A stretch of DNA of 64,000 bases from Lentisphaeria bacterium (GCA_017456805.1 JAFTIQ010000007.1:1-64000); one strand, 5' to 3'; shown: positions 15,809 through 25,505, counted from the first letter of the stretch. Numbers and translations are program-made. Notes: generated by a model not told the origin, from the sequence alone.

Positions 15809-18800
15809 TTCTTACCTCCTGCGGGAATTAAATCTACCGCATCGACATAAATTGCTTCCAGATTCTGCGGATTGTTTGCCGCTTTTACAGCAATCAGCTG
15901 ATACCGGACCCCATCCTGATACTTGAGAACGTGAGGATAATCGATCCAGACCCATTCGTTATCGGGCAGGGAGGCAAGACTGACTTTCAGATCCGGGGCG
16001 CAATTCCCGCCGCTCCAGTTTTTCTTGTTGTAATAACAGAAGCTGATGATCGCCGCATCGCCGGTATTTCCTTTTTTCTTGACTTTGATCCGGATTCGGG
16101 CACGGTAAGTCTTCATCTTTTCCACATCATCGAAGAATTCACTGATGCGGAAATTCATGCTCTGTCCCAATGTCCAGCGTTTTGTCGGGAGCTGAACAGC
16201 GCAACGCTGAGAGAGACTTGTCACATCATCTGCAAAACCAAAGGTCTTGTGAACGGGATCGAGCCCGCTTCCCAGAAGGCGGATCCCTTCATTTGGGTTG
16301 ACAGGGCGCAGTTCGATAGCATCAAACCGCACATATTCCAGATTCTGCGGATTGTTTGCCGCCTTGACCGCCAGGATCTGATACCGGATATCAGATTTAT
16401 AACGGAGGATATGAGGATATTCGATCCAAATCCATTCGTTATCAGGCAGATTTTTCAGGGGAATCGTCAATGCAGGAGCACAATTTCCGCCGCTCCAGCC
16501 TTTCTTGTTATAGTAGCAGAAGCTGATGATTGCTGCATCGCCGGCATTGCCTTTTTTCTTGACTTTGATCCGGATCCGGGCGCGGAACTGTTTCGTGTGA
16601 TCTTTTTCCAGTTCCGAGATCCGGTAATTCATGGACTGTCCGAGGGTCCATTTTTTATTCGGCATCTGCTGGGCACAGCGTTTGGTCAAGGCAGTTTCAT
16701 CCTGAACGACAGTAAAGGTTTTATGTCCATTGGGAAGGGTATGAGCCATTCTTGTGGTCGCACCGTCCGTAAGGGTCGTGACAGGAGCCTTCTGATCTTC
16801 CAGCAATGTTTTGATCCGTTCAAACGTTGTCTGACGGAATTTCTTTTTTCTGCGGTTGGGCAGGAATTTGAGATCCGTTGCCATATAACGTTCGCCAGCC
16901 ATGCGGGTTTCCGGCGCGAGATCCTGAGCAAGATTCAGCAATGCAACAGGTTTCCAGATCCCGGCAGCAGAACGGTCTTTGAAGATCTTGACTTTCAATT
17001 CATGTCTGCCCGGTTTAAGCCGTTCCGGCAGATGCATGTAGAATCCTTTGTTCCATTCATTATCAGTCTTCTTGCCCATGAGCTTGCCATCAATATAAAG
17101 CTCTACGGTTCCGTCGACGCTGGAGAAATAGAAACTCAGATCATCATTGCGGAGTTTTTCATCCACGGTAAAGTCAACAGCATACCAGGCAGTTCCGCGA
17201 TATTCTGTGTAGGGCTCCTGTTTGGTCCAGAAATCATCGATCCGGATCTTGCCCCAGGAAGAGGTGTCTTCGTCAGGCTTGATGGTCTTATTCGGGTCAA
17301 TTTTGAACCGCCATTCCACAGGGAATGCTGCAACACGGCGTTCTGTATTCATTGCATTGGTCAGGCGCAGATACCACATGGGCATGTGCATGACTGCAAC
17401 GTGAAGTTTGAAAAGATCATTTTCTGCAAGTTTTTCTGCATCATAAAGGATCTTATCCATTTCTGCAATGAATTCCGGTGTGTAGGCATGACGGTATGCT
17501 GGCGCCCCGCGGAGTGTCAGCGGAGTATCCCGTTTTGCATCTACCACATTATAGTGGTAATCATGGATCCGCTTGATGTACTCCAGAACCTTTGCGCCGC
17601 CCTTGCCATAGTAGAGATGACAGAATTCTTCAACACATTTCTTGATATCCGTCGTTTCCGGACGCCACAGATATTTGGAGATGATATAGCTGCGGAGCTC
17701 TTTCATTTCGATCCCTGCAGACTGGGGAGATTCACAGAACATCCCTCTCATGCCGTATTTCGTCAGGACGGGGAAGTTCATTGCGATGCCTGCAAGGTCA
17801 GGATGCGGAGTGATCGCATCATTGAAGTTTCCAGCGTAATACCAGACGTAGAACGGGGAACCGTGATCGATCCATCCCTGAAGACATTCCAGCTGATAGG
17901 TGTTGACTTTGCTCTGCTTATCTTCAAGGGAGCGGGCATTGTCCATCCGGATCGGTGCATAACGGATCACAATGTTTTTCCGCAACGCTGTTTTCCCGGG
18001 TTTGAGAGTTGGACCGTATGCCAGGGTGGAAAGAATGATATTCGGATATTCTTTGGAAATTTCATCGGAGACTGCATTGAGGAAGCGGTACATGGTTCCG
18101 CCGGGGGTGCCTTCTTCCTTGTTGATCGCCTCGCACTTGTCGCACTGGCAAACCTGATCGTGGTCATGATAATCAACGGGGAAGAAAATCTGATCATCGG
18201 GATCGGCATTTTTGCTTGCAAAATAATTTTTGAGGATCCGGCGCATTTCTGCAACAATGATATTTTTCACTTCCGGATTGCTCAGGCAGGGCAGGGATTC
18301 AAATCTTCCGTGGGGATGCTGTTTTGCCCGTCTTGCACCGTCACGAAACGCAAAATATTCCGGATGATCCTTGAAATATTTCTTGTGGGGCATGAGTTTG
18401 TGCAAGTTGTGAACAAATCCGCCAAGGTGTTTCAACCCGCCGACTTTGCTGCCGAGAGGAACATATCCCCAGACGGAGTTGAGGCGCTGGCGCACCTGCC
18501 AGATTCCTTCCAGCTGTTCTCCGTTGCTGTTGCCGTCGCCGCAGCTGATAATGTTGCGGTAATCAAACGGCGGTTCATATTTGTAGGATTCAACATCAAC
18601 GGTCAGAGTCGTTTTTCTGGGAACGTGGGTATAATCGAACGCAAGGAAACGGACTCCCAGTTTTTCATCAAGAAAGTCATAGACCCCGTACAATGTGCCC
18701 CGTGGAATCTTGCCGCGGAACTGAATGGATTCGCCGTCACGGAGAACTGCAAAACCTTCATGAACTTTGACGGTCAGATTTTGGGGAATCGCGATATTAC

Positions 18801-19056
18801 GGTTGGTTTCTCCAAGAACAATTTCATATTTCCCCTTTGCTGTCGTATCAGAGACAATCTGAAATTCAGCGCCGGTCATCTGTTTCAGGAATTGAGACAA
18901 TTCCTCAGCAGCATACTTGATCTGTTTTGCCGGTTTTGCTGCAATCACGATCCGGTAATCGGTCTTGCCGTCTTTTGCGAGCGTAAGCTCTTTTGCTTGT
19001 GTACTGAGCATTGCTGTTACTCCCAGTGCAACGGTTAAAAGTTTCTTGATTTTCAT
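15805..19056 (-). CDS. Secreted DUF4838-type protein with duplicated C-terminal module
   Basis: 1083 aa. Signal peptide at residues 1-20 (IKKLLTVALGVTAMLSTQA). Then a GH20-like N-terminal alpha/beta domain (YRIVIAAKPAKQIKYAAEEL, YEIVLGETNRN), then a DUF4838-like TIM-barrel region with a CQCDKCEAINKEEG Cys motif, then beta-sandwich modules. The C-terminus carries two tandem copies of about 140 aa (each with a WTLGQSMN stretch, RARIRIKVKKKG, AAIISFCYYNKK and KAANNPQNLE), probably carbohydrate-binding. DUF4838 proteins are common in glycan-degradation loci, but their reaction is not established. The ATG at 19056 has AAGGAG upstream; the frame extends 32 codons further, over a weak start. Co-transcribed with a beta-propeller gene and GH1. 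Confidence 0.85.
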   Translation of the reverse strand: MKIKKLLTVALGVTAMLSTQAKELTLAKDGKTDYRIVIAAKPAKQIKYAAEELSQFLKQMTGAEFQIVSDTTAKGKYEIVLGETNRNIAIPQNLTVKVHEGFAVLRDGESIQFRGKIPRGTLYGVYDFLDEKLGVRFLAFDYTHVPRKTTLTVDVESYKYEPPFDYRNIISCGDGNSNGEQLEGIWQVRQRLNSVWGYVPLGSKVGGLKHLGGFVHNLHKLMPHKKYFKDHPEYFAFRDGARRAKQHPHGRFESLPCLSNPEVKNIIVAEMRRILKNYFASKNADPDDQIFFPVDYHDHDQVCQCDKCEAINKEEGTPGGTMYRFLNAVSDEISKEYPNIILSTLAYGPTLKPGKTALRKNIVIRYAPIRMDNARSLEDKQSKVNTYQLECLQGWIDHGSPFYVWYYAGNFNDAITPHPDLAGIAMNFPVLTKYGMRGMFCESPQSAGIEMKELRSYIISKYLWRPETTDIKKCVEEFCHLYYGKGGAKVLEYIKRIHDYHYNVVDAKRDTPLTLRGAPAYRHAYTPEFIAEMDKILYDAEKLAENDLFKLHVAVMHMPMWYLRLTNAMNTERRVAAFPVEWRFKIDPNKTIKPDEDTSSWGKIRIDDFWTKQEPYTEYRGTAWYAVDFTVDEKLRNDDLSFYFSSVDGTVELYIDGKLMGKKTDNEWNKGFYMHLPERLKPGRHELKVKIFKDRSAAGIWKPVALLNLAQDLAPETRMAGERYMATDLKFLPNRRKKKFRQTTFERIKTLLEDQKAPVTTLTDGATTRMAHTLPNGHKTFTVVQDETALTKRCAQQMPNKKWTLGQSMNYRISELEKDHTKQFRARIRIKVKKKGNAGDAAIISFCYYNKKGWSGGNCAPALTIPLKNLPDNEWIWIEYPHILRYKSDIRYQILAVKAANNPQNLEYVRFDAIELRPVNPNEGIRLLGSGLDPVHKTFGFADDVTSLSQRCAVQLPTKRWTLGQSMNFRISEFFDDVEKMKTYRARIRIKVKKKGNTGDAAIISFCYYNKKNWSGGNCAPDLKVSLASLPDNEWVWIDYPHVLKYQDGVRYQLIAVKAANNPQNLEAIYVDAVDLIPAGGKK

Positions 19057-19085
19057 AAGGTATAAATCTCCTTGCGTTTTATATC

Positions 19086-20066
19086 TTAATAACTGAAAGT
19101 GTTCTGCTGGAAATATCTTGCTTTGTAGATCTTTCCGTTTGGAATATAACACCGCTTTGAACTTTCCGGATCATCCGGAAAATAGAGGGATTCTGCCCAC
19201 CAGCGTTCCTGGGGCTTCTGCATCATGATCTTGCCATTGAAACTGTCAACACTCTTGATCGCTTTGAGATCACTGTAATGGGTGAACTGACAGCTTTCCG
19301 GATCAAAAATGCTGATCCCGCGGTTGTAGGTAATGAAAAGCTTGCCGTCGTGAGTCGGGTAAAGATCATGACAGTTCAGAACTTCATAGGCATCGCGGAA
19401 AATCGTGTCTTTGCGTGTGATCCCATAGATCGCGACCCGTTCCAGTCTGGGATTTTCGGAATCTGAAATGTATTTCCATTTTGTGATTCCAAACATGCCG
19501 CTTGACCAGAGACACTGACGTTTTTTATCCCAGACGACCCCGTGAGCTTCCGGTTCAAGAGCCTGGAAAAACGGAGTCAATCCCGGTTTGGCAGGATCAA
19601 ATTTTTTGATGTTGTAAAGTTTCAGATAATGCCCTTCACTGGAAGCTGTTACGACATTTCCATCCGGGAGAAGTTCGGCAGAATGGGGATTGGATCTGGG
19701 ATAAACATGCCAGATGATCTTTTTATCTTCGATCCGGACAAGCAGCACTCCGCCCAGAGAATCCACACAGAGCAGATGAGTTTTGTTCAAAACCACTTTG
19801 ACATCGCTGGGCGCAAGCCAGAGTTCATGGCACATCCGGTTTTCAGGATCGTTCAGGCAGGGCTGCTGCATGATGGGATCCAGCTTCGGATTGAAACTCC
19901 AAACCTTTGCTTCCGGTGTCCGCCAGTCTTTGTTGAAATCGTAAATTGCCCATTCAGAGGTTCGTTGATTTCCGACAACGATCTTGCAATCTCCGGCTGT
20001 TGCTGAGACTGCTGCAGAGAACGCAACGGCTGCCGCCATGCCGGCAGAGAGAATATCATGCTTCAT
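19086..20066 (-). CDS. Secreted beta-propeller-like protein (DUF6528-like)
   Basis: 326 aa with a signal peptide (AGMAAAVAFSAAVSATAGD). The rest is made of repeated short beta-strand units with W/Y-D turns (EWAIYDFNKDW, THLLCVDSLGGVLLVRI, NPHSAELLPDGNVVTAS, GRGIS-like ends), the pattern of a propeller. It recalls DUF6528 proteins of gut Bacteroidota; that name is from memory. A role in binding or modifying glycans outside the cytoplasm is likely from context. It lies between a pseudopilin and DUF4838 on one transcript; AAGGA precedes the ATG. Confidence 0.7.
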   Translation of the reverse strand: MKHDILSAGMAAAVAFSAAVSATAGDCKIVVGNQRTSEWAIYDFNKDWRTPEAKVWSFNPKLDPIMQQPCLNDPENRMCHELWLAPSDVKVVLNKTHLLCVDSLGGVLLVRIEDKKIIWHVYPRSNPHSAELLPDGNVVTASSEGHYLKLYNIKKFDPAKPGLTPFFQALEPEAHGVVWDKKRQCLWSSGMFGITKWKYISDSENPRLERVAIYGITRKDTIFRDAYEVLNCHDLYPTHDGKLFITYNRGISIFDPESCQFTHYSDLKAIKSVDSFNGKIMMQKPQERWWAESLYFPDDPESSKRCYIPNGKIYKARYFQQNTFSY

Positions 20067-20092
20067 TATCTTCCGTATCCTTTCTATCTGTT

Positions 20093-20845
20093 TTATTTAT
20101 CGTTGCTGTATACTTTCTTTGCCCATCCCGGATAATTCCAGACATCCGCCAATCCGCTCTTTGGCTGATACCAGATGTAGTTTTCTGCATATACAGCACC
20201 ATCAGCACTCAACCAGTTCAAACCGTAGGAATGAGCATTGTACGGCTTCAGATTGAAATATGCCCCAATAATGGTCCGGCGGTAATAGCTTGTCGTAAGA
20301 TTTTTTATTTTGCTGTACATCCAGGTATCTGCAACTAAGGGCGTCGTGGATGTATATTTTGTTAATGCTGAAAGTTTTATGGCGTTCTCTGAATTATCTG
20401 CCGGATTTCCAATTCTTCCGTTGTAACCGTAGGATACGGGGAGATAAAATTTATTCACAGCATCATAATCCGAATAATTTGTTGTGTCAGAAGGACATCT
20501 GAAGGTGTTCAATGCTCCGGGATTTGCAAAGGTCGTATAACCTTTTGTCGCTTTCACTTTGGCAATATATCCGTTGATCGATAAATTATGCCCCCATAAA
20601 TTAGCGTTAGTTCCCATAGTTGCCGGAACCAGGTGATCATCGAAATCTACAGTATATGCGCTGATTGCCAGACCAAGCTGTCTTTGATTTCCGACACAGT
20701 TGACAGCCTGGGCTTTTTCTCTTGAGCTGTTCAATGCCGGTAGAAGCATTCCTGCAAGAATTGCAATGATGGCAATCACTACCAGCAGCTCAATCAATGT
20801 AAATCCGCATCGTCCTGCCTGTTGATTCGTTACACACTTCTTCAT
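20093..20845 (-). CDS. Type II pseudopilin-like protein (prepilin N-terminal domain)
   Basis: 250 aa. Prepilin motif [19 protein letters not shown] after a 13-residue leader (Glu at +5), followed by [20 protein letters not shown] and an extracytoplasmic globular domain rich in Tyr, Asn and Gly. The ATG at 20845 has GGAGG at 6 bp; the ATG two codons upstream is fused to that site and is unlikely. It is the second gene of the AraC-linked operon, between a sugar isomerase and the propeller protein. No other secretion genes are nearby. Confidence 0.9.
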   Translation of the reverse strand: MKKCVTNQQAGRCGFTLIELLVVIAIIAILAGMLLPALNSSREKAQAVNCVGNQRQLGLAISAYTVDFDDHLVPATMGTNANLWGHNLSINGYIAKVKATKGYTTFANPGALNTFRCPSDTTNYSDYDAVNKFYLPVSYGYNGRIGNPADNSENAIKLSALTKYTSTTPLVADTWMYSKIKNLTTSYYRRTIIGAYFNLKPYNAHSYGLNWLSADGAVYAENYIWYQPKSGLADVWNYPGWAKKVYSNDK

Positions 20846-20872
20846 ACTCATCCTCCCTGAATTTGCATTTCT

Positions 20873-21754
20873 TTATCGTAATTGAAATTCTGAAATCCGT
20901 TTTTCCATTTCTTCACAGTTTTCCAGAAAGAAACAGCCATCGGCAACCTGCTTCAAATGCCATGCCGGATCTGTCTGTCGCGGCCCGAGACCAAGCTGGT
21001 ATACCGTTTCAAAAATCAAAAGCGGATCATTTTTCATCGCTTTGATCGCTTTCATGACTTTGCTCCAGCAGATGATCCCCTGTCCGGGAAACCAGTGCTT
21101 TTCATCAATGCCGTCATAATCGCTCAAATGGAACACCCGAATGTATGGAGACAACCGATCGATGATCTCCGGAAGCTCTTCATACCGGTTCATCGCATGA
21201 TTGACATCCATACAGATCCCCACATGGTGATGATCGAATCTGGAAACGACTGCCAACAGTTCTTCCGGGCAATTTCCCACGCATCTTCTGGGAAGATATT
21301 CCACATTGATGGAAAAATTCAATTCTTCTGCAAGGGGCATCAATTCTTCCAGCGTTCTGCAAACCTGATCCACACGGGCCGGATGTTCTTCCAAAGGCGG
21401 TTCCATACTGCAATGAAGGGTCACTTCCGGAGCCATCAAATCCGCATTTTTTTTGATCATTTCCGAAAAACGCCGGGAGACATCTTTCCGCAGATCTTCA
21501 TCCACTGCTGAGGGATCCCAGGATTTTTCACCGCCCATAAAGGGAAGATGGATACTTGCAATTTCTGCCGTGCCTGCCGCCAGAAATTCCCGGGAAACAA
21601 CACCGTGTATTTCGCTTAATTCATTATCTTCTACAAAAGGGAAAAAGGAAAGTTCTACTCGTCTTACTTTGGAATTGGAAAAAGCTGCAACATATTCCCG
21701 TGCCCGTTCATAGGTCTCTCCAAAATTATTGATCGATACAGCATATCTGTTCAT
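20873..21754 (-). CDS. Sugar phosphate isomerase/epimerase family TIM-barrel protein
   Basis: 293 aa of the xylose-isomerase-like/AP-endonuclease-2 superfamily. Typical metal-site elements: EVTLHCSME (His near residue 114), FSINVEYLP (Glu), GICMDVNHAMN (Asp-x-x-His), RVFHLSDYDG and LLIFETVY (final Glu). These enzymes isomerise or epimerise ketoses, inositols or hydroxypyruvate; the substrate is unknown. GAGGAAG precedes the start. First gene of the operon, with a clear promoter at 21822-21850 and an AraC regulator on the other side. Confidence 0.85.
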   Translation of the reverse strand: MNRYAVSINNFGETYERAREYVAAFSNSKVRRVELSFFPFVEDNELSEIHGVVSREFLAAGTAEIASIHLPFMGGEKSWDPSAVDEDLRKDVSRRFSEMIKKNADLMAPEVTLHCSMEPPLEEHPARVDQVCRTLEELMPLAEELNFSINVEYLPRRCVGNCPEELLAVVSRFDHHHVGICMDVNHAMNRYEELPEIIDRLSPYIRVFHLSDYDGIDEKHWFPGQGIICWSKVMKAIKAMKNDPLLIFETVYQLGLGPRQTDPAWHLKQVADGCFFLENCEEMEKRISEFQLR

Positions 21755-21821
21755 AATCGGCTTCCTCTTTTATTTTTTGTTAATGTCCCAAATTTTGTGA
21801 TGGGACGGGTTGTTTGTCAAA

Positions 21822-21850
21822 ATTATACCACAGCTATCTTTTTTTTACAA
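21822..21850 (-). promoter_or_regulatory. Promoter of the isomerase-pseudopilin-DUF4838-GH1 operon
   Basis: Read on the minus strand: -35 TTGTAA (21845-21850), 17 bp, -10 TATAAT (21822-21827), a perfect -10. The AraC protein encoded divergently is the probable controller. Confidence 0.6.
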
Positions 21851-22024
21851 GTGACAAAAAATAATATTTGTTCTCATTCTGTTTATGAAAAAACAACTTT
21901 TATGTATTGTTTTCAGCCGTATTTCTCAATATACTCATTCTATCTATCATAAATAAGACTGAGATCGTTTCTGCGTGATATGTTCCAAAAAGTGTTAAAA
22001 AATAATATTTTTATTGGATTATAA

Positions 22025-22052
22025 TTGAATTTTAACAAAATGGTGTTATATT
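22025..22052 (+). promoter_or_regulatory. Probable promoter of the AraC-family gene
   Basis: TTGAAT (22025-22030), 16 bp, TATATT (22047-22052) followed by ACTG. It matches the TANATTAC pattern of other promoters in the window. Confidence 0.45.
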
Positions 22053-22095
22053 ACTGCAAAATACAAAAAAATATATTTTATAAGGAATATAAAAA

Positions 22096-22881
22096 ATGCT
22101 GGATTTGCCCGGATCAGTTGAATTAATCGGGGTTTGTTATTATTCTCCCAGGGAAAATATGCAGACGATCCCTAATATCGTGCCGCCGGATGTCTTTTAT
22201 ATTGAAATCGTTTTGGGCGGAGAAATCAAATATGGCGAATTAAATGATCTCCGCACTTGCCGCAGGGGAATGATCCTGTGGCATCAGGGCGGAGAAGAAA
22301 CAATCTGGCGCTCCGAAGGAAAAAGCTTTACCAGTTTTGCCATGCGGTTCCGCCTGCTGGAACAATGGCAGCGTCCGGGACATTTCGGTGAATGGAAAGA
22401 TCTGGATAATCTCGATGATTTTGTGGTTGATACCATGCAGCGTTTTTTTGATCCGAACGTGGATAAGAGAATTTTTGGTAATTATCTCATCAACAGGCTT
22501 TTCTGGGAGTTTTATGCGTCAACGATCGTAAGCAGCAGACCGGATCTGCCATTGCCCCTGGCAAAAGCTATGACCTTGCTGCAGAATGAAGATGTCGCGA
22601 CGATCACAGTCGCTCAAATCGCCCGAAGTGTTCAAGTCAGTGCCCCGCACCTGAATCTGTTGTTCCGCAAACATCTGGATACAACGCCGCACAGTTATCT
22701 GCTTCAGCTGCGCCTGAAACGGGCAAGAGTTCTGCTCTCCAATACGGATCAGCCGATCAAAAATATCGCGGAAGTCTGCGGATTCAATTGCAAAGAATCC
22801 TTTTACAGAGTTTTTCGTGCCGAACAGGGGATCACCCCCGCCGCTTACCGGAAAAGAAACCGGATCCTTCAGCATACCTGA
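22096..22881 (+). CDS. AraC family transcriptional regulator
   Basis: 261 aa. A cupin-like N-terminal sensing domain (FYIEIVLGGEIKYGEL, RRGMILWHQGGEET) is joined to a C-terminal double helix-turn-helix (VAQIARSVQVSAPHLNLLFR, then IKNIAEVCGFNCKESFYRVF and the closing GITPAAYRK). It is divergent from the isomerase/pseudopilin/DUF4838/GH1 operon and is probably its activator. AAGGAA precedes the ATG. Such regulators usually respond to a sugar released by the enzymes they control. Confidence 0.92.
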   Translation: MLDLPGSVELIGVCYYSPRENMQTIPNIVPPDVFYIEIVLGGEIKYGELNDLRTCRRGMILWHQGGEETIWRSEGKSFTSFAMRFRLLEQWQRPGHFGEWKDLDNLDDFVVDTMQRFFDPNVDKRIFGNYLINRLFWEFYASTIVSSRPDLPLPLAKAMTLLQNEDVATITVAQIARSVQVSAPHLNLLFRKHLDTTPHSYLLQLRLKRARVLLSNTDQPIKNIAEVCGFNCKESFYRVFRAEQGITPAAYRKRNRILQHT

Positions 22882-22888
22882 TCCGGGC

Positions 22889-23347
22889 TTATGGACGGAA
22901 GGAAACTTTTGCCGGTTTCAGTGAAAATGGGATACTTTCCCGTTTCCGGAATGACTTCTGAGAGAACCAGTTTTCATGGCGGATTACTTTGACCGGAGCG
23001 AATCTTCCCATCACCACTTCCACAAAGTCGCAGCGAATGGGAAAATCTCCAACGTGGTATTTCTTCCGGAATTCGGAAACCGCATTGAGCAATCGATCTT
23101 TCTGTGCCGGATGCAGCTGAAGTTCGGGCCGGACTTCCACATCACTCCTTGCCCGCAGCGTTTTTACTTCCACGATTACAAATGTTTTACCGTCGCGGGC
23201 AACCAGATCAATCTGAGCAGATTCCAGCTTCAGATCCCGGAAATAGATTTCCATTCCTTCGCTGATCAGGAATCTTGCTGCGATTTTCTCTCCCAGCCTT
23301 CCGAGCCGGAGGTGTTCCGCTTTACTTTTTCTGCGGAAAACGGGCAT
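22889..23347 (-). CDS. yraN: YraN (UPF0102) family endonuclease-like protein
   Basis: 152 aa. It has the PD-(D/E)XK-type core of YraN: LGRLGEKIAARFLISEGMEI near residues 15-34, QIDLVARDGKTFVIVEVKT (Asp, Glu, Lys of the active site near residues 45-63), and QKDRLLNAVSEF. The cellular role of YraN is poorly known. The start at 23347 is chosen because GGGGG precedes it; the frame is open 8 codons further. It overlaps the preceding small gene by 26 bp and is last in the dapB operon, converging with the AraC gene. Confidence 0.88.
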   Translation of the reverse strand: MPVFRRKSKAEHLRLGRLGEKIAARFLISEGMEIYFRDLKLESAQIDLVARDGKTFVIVEVKTLRARSDVEVRPELQLHPAQKDRLLNAVSEFRKKYHVGDFPIRCDFVEVVMGRFAPVKVIRHENWFSQKSFRKRESIPFSLKPAKVSFRP

Positions 23348-23675
23348 ACAACCCCCAGAGTGTTCGTTCATCCGGACGGAATGTTCCGATCAGGGAAAGT
23401 CCATGCACATGACGGATCTGTAATTCTGCGGAAATTCCTTCAAAACTGCAGTCGGGCAGGGGCGCAAAACGGTAAGTTTGAGGGACAATTTCACTGTCCC
23501 CGGCAAGTTCCAGAGGCAGGACGACTGTTCCATCTCCGCTGTCACAAACCCCTGTTACTTTCCGGATGACCCCGTTTCTGAAACAGGCGTTTGTGAGCAT
23601 ACGGGACTCTTCATCAGGATCAAAGAGGATCTCTTCTGCTTCGATCCTGACGATTTTCAGCGGGTGATTTTTCAT
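23322..23675 (-). CDS. Hypothetical small protein
   Basis: 117 aa, not recognised. Mostly beta-strand-like (VVLPLELAGDSEIVPQTYRF, HGLSLIGTFRPDE), soluble, with no signal peptide. The ATG overlaps the stop of the UDPGP gene by 4 bp and its end overlaps yraN, so it is a genuine part of the operon. Confidence 0.65.
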   Translation of the reverse strand: MKNHPLKIVRIEAEEILFDPDEESRMLTNACFRNGVIRKVTGVCDSGDGTVVLPLELAGDSEIVPQTYRFAPLPDCSFEGISAELQIRHVHGLSLIGTFRPDERTLWGLYARFPQKK

Positions 23676-25048
23676 CGTCCGTAAGCTGTCGGTACAAGGT
23701 TTTTGAAGAAGTTTGCGGCATCTTCATCATCGAAAACATCTCTGGGAGAGAGTTCGACGACAGCACCTTCGGGAACTTGGATTCCGGCAAGACGTAATCT
23801 GCGTGCATCTCTTGCAGCAAGCATTTCCCGGCAGGATTCCACGGAATCAACCCCGGTTTTGTTCTTGGTGGGCGCAAAACATTCTTTCCTGTCAGCTTCC
23901 AGAATCATGGTGCGTCCCGCAAGAGGAAGCGCATCGAAAATAAAGGCTTCCAGTTTAACAGCATTCGGAGCTTCCGGGGTGATGATTTCGCCGTTTTCGA
24001 GGTATGCCACTTTCTTATCTGCCCGGTGCCAGGGAAGTTCCAGCCGTCCGGCAGCGGTGAGCCGTTCCACGAATGCAAGCGTGATCACATGGATTGCGGG
24101 GCTTCCGGCAAGGAAGGAGAGAGTTCCATCCGGATTGGTGCGTTCTGCCAGTTCATTGGGCATATCGCTGTATTCAATGATCTGCAGTTTTCCGTTGGTG
24201 ATACAGAAATTGCCCAGCTTTTCATAGGCATTCGTTTTAGCCAGCATGATGCTGCTCATTTCTGACTGTTCCAGTGCATGAAGTCCGATAAAGAAGGGAT
24301 TTACCACCGGAACCAGGGGATTATCCACCTGAAAATAGGAGAAATATTCCACCCCGGCCTGTTTCATGGCATCCAGCAATCCGGATTTCCGGAGAGCAAG
24401 CAGAGTCCCGCCGTGTCCATCCGGAGCAAGTGCCAGAGACCCGGGTTCAGAGGGGAAACATTTTCCATCATAACGGATCGCGGGCATGGTGCCCTGGGTA
24501 AAGAAATGAACGCTTTCTTCCGGCAGTCCGAAGAATTCATTTTTCCGGAAAAACGCCTTGGTATCGGCATCGTTCAGCTCGCTTGTCATGATCAGCCAGG
24601 GAATCTGACGTCCATATTTTTCAGAAACTCTTGCCAGGCTTTCAGCGAAATACTGGAACAGAGTTTTCTTTCTGACCGGAGTAATGGGGAAGGTTCCTTT
24701 CGGTGCATTGTAACCCAGCCGGGTTCCCTGTCCGCCGGCAACAGTTAATGCTGCGACTTTTCCTGCTGCGATCAGTTCTTTTCCAACTTCTTTTGCCTTT
24801 GCATAGAGAGCTTTCTGATCATCTGTTTTGGGGACCAGCGGAAAGAACGGAGCGGGGGAGAGATCATCGGGAATCGTTGTGACCGGTTTCTGAAGAACAT
24901 ATTCTTTTGTCAGAGCTGTAATATAATCCCAATCAACGGCTTCCAGCTGTTTTCTGAAATATTCCAGCTTTTCACCGGAGAGGTTTTTCAGGTGATCCAG
25001 CAGAATTGTCTGCTGATTCCGTTCCAATATTGTTTCAAGTGTTTCCAT
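23672..25048 (-). CDS. UDPGP-type sugar-1-phosphate uridylyltransferase
   Basis: 458 aa of the eukaryote-like UDPGP (type 1) family. It makes UDP-sugar from UTP and glucose-1-P or N-acetylhexosamine-1-P. The nucleotide loop LTVAGGQGTRLGYNAPKG lies near residue 100. Other marks are IPWLIMTSELND, LALAPDGHGGTLLALRKSG and a DNPLVPV strand. The UDP-GlcNAc pyrophosphorylase subgroup is favoured by the GHGG and NPL contexts, but glucose specificity cannot be excluded. The start at 25048 has AAGGA upstream; 16 upstream codons overlap dut and are unlikely to be coding. Confidence 0.85.
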   Translation of the reverse strand: METLETILERNQQTILLDHLKNLSGEKLEYFRKQLEAVDWDYITALTKEYVLQKPVTTIPDDLSPAPFFPLVPKTDDQKALYAKAKEVGKELIAAGKVAALTVAGGQGTRLGYNAPKGTFPITPVRKKTLFQYFAESLARVSEKYGRQIPWLIMTSELNDADTKAFFRKNEFFGLPEESVHFFTQGTMPAIRYDGKCFPSEPGSLALAPDGHGGTLLALRKSGLLDAMKQAGVEYFSYFQVDNPLVPVVNPFFIGLHALEQSEMSSIMLAKTNAYEKLGNFCITNGKLQIIEYSDMPNELAERTNPDGTLSFLAGSPAIHVITLAFVERLTAAGRLELPWHRADKKVAYLENGEIITPEAPNAVKLEAFIFDALPLAGRTMILEADRKECFAPTKNKTGVDSVESCREMLAARDARRLRLAGIQVPEGAVVELSPRDVFDDEDAANFFKNLVPTAYGR

Positions 25049-25061
25049 GATCTTATATTCC

Positions 25062-25502
25062 TTATTTTTTGCCGGTGCTGCCGAATCCGCCGGCACCGCG
25101 CTGCGTGTCAGAAAGCTTGTCTACCAGTGTCATTGTGACCTCCGGAAGAGCTGCAATGACCATCTGGGAAATCCGGTCTCCCCGATGGATTTCAAAGGGA
25201 GTTTCTCCTGCATTGAAAAGAATGGAGCCGACTTCTCCGCGGTAACCTGCATCCACAGTTCCGGGGCTGTTCAGAACCGTGATATAGTGCTTTGCAGCCA
25301 GTCCGCTGCGGGGTCTGACCTGTGCCTCATATCCTACCGGGAGTTCCAGAAAGAGACCGGTAGGGACGATTGCCGCTTTCCCGGGTTCCAATATAAGATC
25401 GACTCTTGAACGGAGATCAAATGCCGCATCATCGGGGTGTGCTTTTGCCGGGATCAAATCCTCGCAGCCGGGTGCCATGGTAAATTTTACTTCAATCGTC
25501 AT
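25062..25502 (-). CDS. dut: dUTP diphosphatase
   Basis: 146-aa trimeric dUTPase that hydrolyses dUTP to dUMP and PPi. All five motifs are visible: DDAAFDLRS, RPRSGLAAKHYI, GTVDAGYRGEV, GDRISQMVIA and the C-terminal P-loop-like RGAGGFGSTG. Complete and of normal length. It is 3 bp from the methyltransferase gene, within the dapB operon. Confidence 0.97.
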   Translation of the reverse strand: MTIEVKFTMAPGCEDLIPAKAHPDDAAFDLRSRVDLILEPGKAAIVPTGLFLELPVGYEAQVRPRSGLAAKHYITVLNSPGTVDAGYRGEVGSILFNAGETPFEIHRGDRISQMVIAALPEVTMTLVDKLSDTQRGAGGFGSTGKK

Positions 25503-25505
25503 AGT

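Larger units (their letters stand above)
21755..22095. other. Divergent intergenic region between isomerase and AraC genes
   Basis: 341 bp, AT-rich. It holds the isomerase promoter, the AraC-side promoter, and a hairpin or operator in the isomerase leader (GTCCCA 21785-21790 with TGGGAC 21801-21806). I see no small gene in it. Confidence 0.7.

Noticed and set aside
15931..19038. 1035-codon open frame antisense to the DUF4838 gene
   Set aside because: It is exactly in codon register with the real gene, so it stays open only because the gene avoids TTA, CTA and TCA codons. No start signal, no domains.
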